From assembly GCA_028685945.1 (NCBI GenBank), contig JAQUCZ010000087.1:1-5702 (forward strand): a stretch of 5,702 bases of DNA. Reading direction: 5' to 3'. The DNA comes from Sulfurimonadaceae bacterium (GTDB lineage Bacteria; Campylobacterota; Campylobacteria; Campylobacterales; Sulfurimonadaceae). Made by a program: the position numbers and the translations under genes. Below are positions 1-4,781 of the stretch, piece by piece. The notes under the pieces were generated by a model. It was given only the letters and a program-made list of their open reading frames with translations, was not told the DNA's origin and did no database searches. Positions within the stretch are counted from its first letter, which is position 1, and the number at the start of each line of letters is the position of its first letter.

Positions 1-28
1 CGAGCCTCCCGCATTAAATTGGCGAAAT

Positions 29-58
29 TATACAGCACTTAGCTTATTTAGATATAAT
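29..58 (+). promoter_or_regulatory. Putative promoter of the moaD-moaE-moeA operon
   Basis: A perfect TATAAT lies at 53-58, 32 bases before the moaD ATG. A weak -35-like TATACA at 29-34 stands 18 bases upstream of it, matching TTGACA at four of six positions. Epsilonproteobacterial housekeeping promoters are known to rely mainly on the -10 box in an AT-rich setting, so the weak -35 is not a strong objection. A start point near 65 would give a leader of about 25 bases containing the moaD ribosome binding site. No operator or riboswitch-like fold was seen in this short leader. Confidence 0.45.
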
Positions 59-90
59 CGACGCGAAAAAATAAGAGAAGGAGCCTGCTT

Positions 91-312
91 ATGGTCACGG
101 TAGAATTTTTAGGACCGATACAAAAACAACCTCTCCGATTAGAGATAACGAATCTGAATCAATTAGCGTCGATTTTACAACAAGACGAAGAGCTTGCCAA
201 GTGGCTCGGCAATTCGGCGGTAGCGGTGAACGACACGCTGGTTTCAAGCTTGGATACGCAACTCAAAAGCGGCGATAAAATCTCTTTGTTGCCGCCTGTT
301 TGCGGAGGGTGA
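91..312 (+). CDS. moaD: Molybdopterin synthase small subunit MoaD
   Basis: This is the ubiquitin-like sulfur carrier of molybdopterin (MPT) synthase. In the family its C-terminal glycine is adenylated by MoeB, converted to a thiocarboxylate, and donates sulfur to precursor Z (cPMP) in complex with MoaE. The sequence shows the family size (73 aa), a beta-grasp layout, an 'AVND' segment at residues 45-48, a 'SGDKISLLPPVCGG' tail at 60-73, and the terminal Gly72-Gly73 that cannot be extended because the stop follows directly. The ATG is preceded by AAGGAG at 78-83 with a 7-base spacer, which fixes the start. moaE begins 3 bases after the stop, so the two subunits are very likely made together in the cytoplasm. 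ThiS and other MoaD-like sulfur carriers share the fold and the GG tail, but the adjacent moaE makes MoaD the clear choice. Confidence 0.95.
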   Translation: MVTVEFLGPIQKQPLRLEITNLNQLASILQQDEELAKWLGNSAVAVNDTLVSSLDTQLKSGDKISLLPPVCGG

Positions 313-315
313 TGC

Positions 316-762
316 GTGCTGTATCTCTATGAGGGTTCACTCGATGTTCCGACGATTTTAAAAGAGTGGTACGAAGCGGAAGCGACAAGCAATTACGGGG
401 CTTTTATCCCGTTTGTCGGAACGGTGCGCGATGAAGAGGGGATAGAGGGGCTCAGCTTCGATATCTATGAGCCTATCCTTAACTCGTGGTTTGAGGCGTG
501 GGCGCAAAAAGCAAAAGAGCGCGGTGCGATTATCAAGATGGCACACAGCCGCGGTGATGTTATGAACCACGAATCCTCTTATATTGCGGCGGTTTTTTCC
601 CCTAAACGAAGGGTTGCATTGGAGTTTATCGAAGAGTTCGTCGAAGATTTTAAAGCAAGCGCGCCTATATGGAAATACGACCTGATCGGGGGAAAAAGGG
701 TGTACGCACTCGATCGCTCGACGGCGATGCAGGGGAGCGGTATTTTGGGAGCCAAGGGATGA
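316..762 (+). CDS. moaE: Molybdopterin synthase large (catalytic) subunit MoaE
   Basis: MoaE forms the heterotetrameric MPT synthase with MoaD and converts cPMP to molybdopterin by adding two sulfurs. The 148-aa length matches the family. Visible motifs are 'GAFIPFVGTVRDE' (residues 28-40, with the Arg38 typical of the substrate pocket), 'AHSRGDV' (76-82), the 'SPKRR' stretch (95-99), and 'FKASAPIWK' (112-120), whose Lys113 and Lys120 correspond to the two catalytic-site lysines of E. coli MoaE (K119, K126). The start is a GTG at 316, supported by GGAGG at 304-308 with a 7-base spacer; that ribosome binding site lies inside the last codons of moaD. An ATG at 312-314 is out of frame. The stop overlaps the moeA start (ATGA at 759-762), which indicates translational coupling. 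No key residue appears to be missing. Confidence 0.95.
   Translation: MLYLYEGSLDVPTILKEWYEAEATSNYGAFIPFVGTVRDEEGIEGLSFDIYEPILNSWFEAWAQKAKERGAIIKMAHSRGDVMNHESSYIAAVFSPKRRVALEFIEEFVEDFKASAPIWKYDLIGGKRVYALDRSTAMQGSGILGAKG
747..751 (+). promoter_or_regulatory. Ribosome binding site that fixes the moeA start
   Basis: GGGAG stands 7 bases before the ATG at 759. The open frame continues upstream to an ATG at 669, but that extension would lie inside moaE, would add 30 residues unlike MoeA, and has no comparable ribosome binding site. The 759 start gives an N-terminus that fits the family and a 4-base overlap with moaE. Confidence 0.6.
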
Positions 763-1970
763 GTTTGTTATCGTACGAGACAAGCAAAAATATGCTTGAT
801 CTGCTTGAGGTTCCAAAACTCCGCTATGAAAACGTGCCTCTAAGCGATGCTTTGGGGCGCATCTTGGCATGTGACGTCGTAGCAGAGTATAACGACCCGA
901 AATTCCCGACCGCTTCTATGGACGGATACGCAATCAAGTATGCAGATCAAGAACTCTCTACTTTGACGATCGTAGGCATAAATCCCGCAGGGAATGATGA
1001 ACAAAGGATGCTGCAAGAGGGGGAATGTATTAAAACCTTTACGGGTTCTAAAATGCCCGAAGGTGCCGATACCCTGCTGCCGATCGAGAACGTCGAGGCG
1101 GTCGATGGGCAGATTCACATTGCGCAAAAAGTTGCCAAAGGGTTCGCGGTGCGCGCCGTTGGCGAGGGGTACAAGGCGGGCGAGGTTCTTATAAGGGAAG
1201 GAAGCCGCATCGGATTTGTCGAGATCGGCGTGATGGCGGCGCTCAATCATGTACATGCCAAGGTGGTACAAAAACCTCGTGTCGCCGTTGTGGCAACGGG
1301 AAGCGAGATCGTCGATCTGGGAAAAACGGCACAAAACGATGCGCAGATACGAAGCTCCAACAACTATACGCTCGCGGCGCTGTTTAGAGCCGCGGGTGCG
1401 CAGAGCGTGCAGTTGGGCGTCGTGGGGGATGAGAAAGCCGCGATACTCAAAGAGCTCGAAAACGGCTTGGCATGTGCCGACATTCTCGTAACCACGGGCG
1501 GGGTGAGCGTGGGGGATTACGATTTCGTCAAAGATATCGTCCCCCGTTTGGGTGCGGAGGTGATCTACAAAGGGATCGCCATCAAGCCCGGACGCCATAT
1601 TATGCTTGCCAAAAGGGGGGAGAAGTTTATCGTCTCCCTACCGGGATTTGCCTACTCCTCAAGCGTTACGGCTATTTTGTACGTTCTGCCGCTCATTGCA
1701 AAGATGCTCGGCAAAGAGCAGCCCTACAGCGTGGTTGCGGCAAAACTCAAAGAGCCTTTTAGAAAAAAAACAAACATGACCGAATTTCGCGCATGCAACG
1801 TTTGCGTCGAAGACGGCGAATATTTCGTCGATTTTGCAGGGAAAAAAGAGGGGAGCTCCGCCATTTTGATCAACCTTTTGGGAGAGAGCGCCCTCATGGT
1901 AAGCGGAGAAGAGGATCAAACGCTCGAAGCGGGAACATTTGTGAACGTTATTCTCTTAAATGAGTTCTAA
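759..1970 (+). CDS. moeA: Molybdopterin molybdenumtransferase MoeA
   Basis: MoeA inserts molybdate into adenylated molybdopterin to give Mo-MPT, the last common step of molybdenum cofactor synthesis, in the cytoplasm. The 403-aa protein has the MoeA domain order: N-terminal linker/beta-rich domains (about 1-170), a MogA-like nucleotide-fold domain (about 172-315) and a C-terminal beta-barrel (about 325-402). Motifs seen are 'PTASMDGYAI' (50-59, with Asp55), 'TGSKMPEGAD' (95-104), 'VVATGSEI' (177-184, Glu183), 'VVGDE' (221-225, Asp224), 'TTGGVSVGDYDFVKD' (245-259) and 'IKPGRH' (275-280). The usual 'LPGNPVS' loop reads 'LPGFAYSSS' (294-302), so Asn and the second Pro are replaced; active-site acids are kept, so I infer a working enzyme. 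It overlaps moaE by 4 bases and ends 89 bases before pelC. A long open frame on the opposite strand (840-1598) is only a by-product of the GC-rich codons. Confidence 0.94.
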   Translation: MSLLSYETSKNMLDLLEVPKLRYENVPLSDALGRILACDVVAEYNDPKFPTASMDGYAIKYADQELSTLTIVGINPAGNDEQRMLQEGECIKTFTGSKMPEGADTLLPIENVEAVDGQIHIAQKVAKGFAVRAVGEGYKAGEVLIREGSRIGFVEIGVMAALNHVHAKVVQKPRVAVVATGSEIVDLGKTAQNDAQIRSSNNYTLAALFRAAGAQSVQLGVVGDEKAAILKELENGLACADILVTTGGVSVGDYDFVKDIVPRLGAEVIYKGIAIKPGRHIMLAKRGEKFIVSLPGFAYSSSVTAILYVLPLIAKMLGKEQPYSVVAAKLKEPFRKKTNMTEFRACNVCVEDGEYFVDFAGKKEGSSAILINLLGESALMVSGEEDQTLEAGTFVNVILLNEF

Positions 1971-1976
1971 AGTAGT

Positions 1977-2002
1977 AAGTGGGGGTCTTTTGACACTTTT
2001 TT
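1977..2002 (+). terminator. Weak hairpin and T-run after moeA, possible terminator
   Basis: AAGT (1977-1980) can pair with ACTT (1995-1998), and GTC (1985-1987) with GAC (1992-1994) around a TTTT loop, leaving GGGG as a bulge; TTTT follows at 1999-2002. It begins 7 bases after the moeA stop, a sensible place for a terminator. The stem is short and carries a 4-base bulge, and the same bases overlap the direct repeat described separately, so the call is weak. Partial read-through into pelC is quite possible. Confidence 0.25.
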
Positions 2003-2007
2003 GACAC
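1988..2007 (+). repeat. Tandem TTTTGACAC direct repeat with 11-bp period
   Basis: The 9-base unit TTTTGACAC occurs at 1988-1996 and again at 1999-2007, separated by TT, so the copies are 11 bp apart and lie on about the same face of the helix. Both contain a perfect TTGACA (1990-1995 and 2001-2006). Neither is at ideal distance from the TATAAT at 2018-2023: the gaps are 22 and 11 bases, against the usual 16-18. The arrangement therefore looks more like a paired site for a regulator than a simple -35 box, but this is inference from pattern only. Confidence 0.5.
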
Positions 2008-2017
2008 GCTTTTTATG

Positions 2018-2023
2018 TATAAT
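2018..2023 (+). promoter_or_regulatory. Putative -10 box of the pel operon promoter
   Basis: A perfect TATAAT sits 36 bases before the pelC ATG in an AT-rich stretch. A start point near 2030 would give a leader of about 30 bases ending in the AAAAGG ribosome binding site (2047-2052). No TTGACA stands at 16-18 bases; the two upstream copies are too near and too far. Epsilonproteobacterial promoters often lack a clear -35, so the box could work alone or with an activator bound at the upstream repeat. A weaker TATAGA at 2031-2036 is an alternative. Confidence 0.45.
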
Positions 2024-2059
2024 TCCGTAGTATAGATTATGTTGTGAAAAGGTGTTTTT

Positions 2060-2557
2060 ATGCGCTTATATTTAGTTTCTTTGCTTTTTTTATTGTTTGT
2101 AAGCGGTTGCAGTGCCGTAGTAAAAGTCGATAACGATTTTGTGCACATGAATGATACGGCGCAAAAAAAACAGAATGTTACGATTGTTTTACTGGGTTTG
2201 AACAACTATACCGATACACCGCAGGCGGGGTTGCGTGCGGCGAATTTGGTTGAAGGCGTTTTGCGCTCGCAAGAATATAAAGTTGTCTTACATGCCATGC
2301 CCGAACGCTATGAATTGCAAGAAGCTTTACAAAAAGCAACACAGGAGGGGGGAACCTACCTTTTGTACGGAGGGGTGAGTGAGTGGCGTTATAAAACGGG
2401 CATAGACGGAGAAGCCGCCGTGAGCCTCATGCTTTCGTTGGTCGATCTAAAAACATCGCAAGTCGTATGGAGTGCAACCGCATCCGACACGAGCTGGAGT
2501 AATAGTTCTTTAGGGACGTTAGCACAAAATCTGATTCAAAAAATGCTTGTGCGCTAA
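2060..2557 (+). CDS. pelC: Pel polysaccharide outer-membrane lipoprotein PelC
   Basis: PelC is a small periplasm-facing lipoprotein of the outer membrane. In Pseudomonas aeruginosa it forms a ring under the PelB porin and helps guide the cationic Pel polymer to the export channel. This 165-aa protein (P. aeruginosa PelC is about 172) starts with a hydrophobic signal (residues 3-15) and a lipobox Val14-Ser15-Gly16-Cys17; Ser18 after the cysteine fits outer-membrane sorting. The diagnostic match is 'YGGVSEWRYKTGIDGE' (103-118), followed by 'VSLMLSLVDLKTSQVVWSA' (121-139), as in the PelC core. AAAAGG at 2047-2052 lies 7 bases before the ATG. pelD follows after 9 bases in the same frame. It is the first gene of the operon here, with no pelA or pelB before it. 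A generic lipoprotein of unknown role is the alternative, but the following genes argue strongly against that. Confidence 0.88.
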   Translation: MRLYLVSLLFLLFVSGCSAVVKVDNDFVHMNDTAQKKQNVTIVLLGLNNYTDTPQAGLRAANLVEGVLRSQEYKVVLHAMPERYELQEALQKATQEGGTYLLYGGVSEWRYKTGIDGEAAVSLMLSLVDLKTSQVVWSATASDTSWSNSSLGTLAQNLIQKMLVR

Positions 2558-2566
2558 TCAGTTTTT

Positions 2567-3850
2567 ATGAAAACCATTAACAAGCGTCAGAAAAAAGAGC
2601 GTAGCAAAAAACATGAACTGATGCAACGGCTTCAGGATTTTGCATATTTTGAAACAGTTTTTATTACTTTATTGTATCTGCTTATTGGGTATATTATCAA
2701 TCCCGAAGATATATGTATCACACAAAGTTATATCTCCTATATGGTGGTTTTGTTAGCACTTATTACATTGTTTCACGGTTTTGAAAAAGGGATGCTTGCT
2801 ACGGGCATACTCGCACTGGCAATGTGGTTTTCGTACGAACAATTTTTGTATGTGGATTTTTTGGTTGCGTTGATGATGATGCTTCTTTTTAGCGAATTTC
2901 ATTACTATTGGACGCGCAAAATCAAAGAAGCGCAAACAAACGCACAATATTACGAATTAAAACTTAATGAGCTTTCTCGGGCATTTTATACGCTTAAAAC
3001 TTCTCACGACCAATTGGAAAAAAATTACGTTATTAAACCTATGAGTTTGCGTAATTCTCTTAAAACGATTAAGGATTCGCAAGGTGATATCACGGAAAAG
3101 TATGAAGATTTTTTAAAACTGCTTCGTACGTCGTTTAACGTCTCACTTGCACAAACTGCATTGCAAGATGAATCTACGCAAGAATATAAAGTGATCCACG
3201 CTTTTAGTGCCCATGATCAAACGGTAGACTTTCACGATATTTTGATCCAAGAAGTGCTCCAAAAGAAAAAACCTATCTATATCAGTGACGATACTAAGAA
3301 AAAAAGCCGTTATATCGCGGTAATTCCGGCTTTATATTTTGACGAAGTCAAGGGATTACTTTTGATTGAAAAAATGCCTTTTATGTCTTTTAATAAAGAA
3401 AACTTAACATCTATCTCCATTTTATTTGAGTATTTTGTGAGCGAGATGCGCAAAGCCGCTATCTTGGAGCGTGAAAACTTTTTATCGATGATTTCGGATG
3501 AAGAGTTCCGTTACGAGTATTTTAGATTAGAAGAGATTTACAAACTTTATCAAATCGATTCTCTTACTTTTGTGATTAAATTGCACGATCCATTGCTTGC
3601 TGAACGATTGTTTATAACTACGAAAAATATTTTCCGTTCTTTAGATATGGCAGTTAAGGTTGAGACAGAGGGTTCGTCCTGCATCGTCCTTTTATTCCCT
3701 TTTGCCGATGCTGCGGCAGGATACGGTTTTTTAAATCGTTTGCTTTTGAAATTGGGTGATGTCAATCAAAACGACTATGAAACGATGACGTTCGGTTATT
3801 CAAAAGCATCATTACTTGAACATTATTTGAGTAGTTCTCGTGAACGCTGA
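2567..3850 (+). CDS. pelD: Inner-membrane cyclic-di-GMP receptor PelD
   Basis: PelD binds c-di-GMP and switches on Pel synthesis by the inner-membrane PelD/E/F/G complex. The 427-aa protein (P. aeruginosa PelD is about 455) has a basic N-terminus (1-17), four hydrophobic segments (about 27-45, 52-70, 72-90, 92-112), a charged, probably coiled-coil helix (about 117-155), a GAF-like domain (about 170-300) and a degenerate GGDEF domain (about 305-420). The GGDEF inhibitory site RxxD is intact as Arg357-Ser-Leu-Asp360; five residues later the catalytic GG(D/E)EF is replaced by 'ETEGS' (366-370), so no cyclase activity is expected. Arg162 and Arg391 sit where the other c-di-GMP contacts of P. aeruginosa PelD (R161, R402) would fall; this alignment is by eye. 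The ATG follows the pelC stop in the same frame with no clear ribosome binding site, suggesting coupled translation. Its base composition is much more AT-rich than moeA. Confidence 0.92.
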   Translation: MKTINKRQKKERSKKHELMQRLQDFAYFETVFITLLYLLIGYIINPEDICITQSYISYMVVLLALITLFHGFEKGMLATGILALAMWFSYEQFLYVDFLVALMMMLLFSEFHYYWTRKIKEAQTNAQYYELKLNELSRAFYTLKTSHDQLEKNYVIKPMSLRNSLKTIKDSQGDITEKYEDFLKLLRTSFNVSLAQTALQDESTQEYKVIHAFSAHDQTVDFHDILIQEVLQKKKPIYISDDTKKKSRYIAVIPALYFDEVKGLLLIEKMPFMSFNKENLTSISILFEYFVSEMRKAAILERENFLSMISDEEFRYEYFRLEEIYKLYQIDSLTFVIKLHDPLLAERLFITTKNIFRSLDMAVKVETEGSSCIVLLFPFADAAAGYGFLNRLLLKLGDVNQNDYETMTFGYSKASLLEHYLSSSRER

Positions 3851-4781
3851 AACGGTCTATTTTGGAATAGAAATAGGATATCTTTTCCTATTGCATATTA
3901 TAGGTTGTGCAGTAATCTCTTATGTTGCTTTGCAATTTCTTAGGGAGCGGTTTCCTGCTTCAAAACAAAGTGCTTTCTTCTTTGTCTTTTTATTGAATCT
4001 TGCGATACCGATTTTGGGATATTTTTTTTCTTTATGGATTGCATATTATTTGAAAAATGTGCGCTACAAAGAGACATTAAGTGATGTCCATTTTGTAAAC
4101 CTTGATGAGTTTAGTACCCACTTTATCGATGTAGAGCGTGCTTTTGGAGAGGGCTCCATGTATGAACTTTTGCAAAACGATTATGTGTCTACATCTTTAA
4201 AAATTAAAGCGATTGTTTCCATGTCGGATAACCTCTCGCAAAAAAATATCTCCATTATCAAACATACGCTTTCGAGTAACAACGACGAAGTACGCCTCTT
4301 TAGTTTTGCCGTAATAGACAAAATCGAGCGTGGAATCAATCAAAAAATTCATAAAAATTTGGGAAAGTTTAATACTCACGTAAATCTTAAAAAAAAGGCT
4401 GCAATTGCAAAAGAGTTGGCATCTCTTTATTGGGAGATGATCTATTATGAACTTTCCGAAGATTCTTTACGGGATTATTTGCTTGAGGAAGTGGTTAAAT
4501 ATATCCTGATCGCTAAAAAAGAGTTTCCGTACGATCTCAAATTGAATGTGATGCTCGGGCGTGTTTATATGCTATTGCAAGAGTATGAAAAAGCAGCGAC
4601 CGAATTTACATATATCATGGAGATGAATTTAGATGAAAATGCTTTTGTCGGACCTTATTTGGCAGAGATCAATTTTAATGCAGGAAATTATAAAACGGTA
4701 CAATCGATTATGAGTCATATCAACGGATTGCATTTAAATAGCACGCTGCATCCTATAGTACAACAATGGAGGGCGGTGTGA
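3840..4781 (+). CDS. pelE: Pel biosynthesis inner-membrane scaffold protein PelE
   Basis: PelE is a membrane protein with a cytoplasmic helical-repeat region, needed for Pel synthesis and thought to hold together the PelD-PelE-PelF-PelG complex. The 313 aa are close to the roughly 330 of P. aeruginosa PelE. Two membrane helices are visible (about 12-34 and 45-71). A helical stretch with 'SSNNDEVRLFSFAVIDKIERGIN' character (145-167) follows, then 'LASLYWEMIYYEL' (193-205) and TPR-like helices ('VMLGRVYMLLQEYEKAATEF', 237-256, and 'LAEINFNAGNYKTV', 274-287). The start is a GTG at 3840: an in-frame TGA at 3828-3830 rules out any longer form, and later starts would cut into the first membrane helix. 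It overlaps pelD by 11 bases with only a weak GAG (3829-3831) upstream, so it probably depends on pelD translation. Assignment rests on order, topology and the conserved central segment. Confidence 0.85.
   Translation: MNAETVYFGIEIGYLFLLHIIGCAVISYVALQFLRERFPASKQSAFFFVFLLNLAIPILGYFFSLWIAYYLKNVRYKETLSDVHFVNLDEFSTHFIDVERAFGEGSMYELLQNDYVSTSLKIKAIVSMSDNLSQKNISIIKHTLSSNNDEVRLFSFAVIDKIERGINQKIHKNLGKFNTHVNLKKKAAIAKELASLYWEMIYYELSEDSLRDYLLEEVVKYILIAKKEFPYDLKLNVMLGRVYMLLQEYEKAATEFTYIMEMNLDENAFVGPYLAEINFNAGNYKTVQSIMSHINGLHLNSTLHPIVQQWRAV
4768..4773 (+). promoter_or_regulatory. Ribosome binding site that fixes the pelF GTG start
   Basis: GGAGGG lies in the last codons of pelE, 4 bases before the GTG at 4778. 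The resulting start overlaps the pelE stop as GTGA (4778-4781). The next candidate, an ATG at 4817, would begin within 'DVMLLAEG' and remove part of the first strand of the glycosyltransferase fold, so the GTG is preferred. Confidence 0.6.

Noticed and set aside
1..14. 5' end of a tRNA on the - strand (GCGGGAG followed by GCTC)
   Set aside because: The two bases expected between acceptor arm and D-stem (position 8 U and position 9) are missing and the rest is outside the window.
669..758. Extended moeA N-terminus from the ATG at 669
   Set aside because: The extra 30 residues lie in moaE in another frame and do not resemble MoeA; the ATG at 759 has a ribosome binding site and gives the typical overlap.
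358..870. 170-aa open frame on the - strand over moaE and the start of moeA
   Set aside because: Antisense shadow of two well-supported genes; no ribosome binding site or family motif seen.
840..1598. 252-aa open frame on the - strand inside moeA
   Set aside because: It lies wholly antisense to a clear moeA gene, in G+C-rich sequence where stop codons are rare on the other strand; the translation shows no recognisable domain.
2002..2017. Sigma-54-like element (TGACACG then TTAT) before pelC
   Set aside because: The required GG and GC dinucleotides are absent (GA and AT instead).
1971..2059. c-di-GMP riboswitch in front of pelC
   Set aside because: The leader after the likely transcription start is only about 30 bases, far too short for a riboswitch aptamer.
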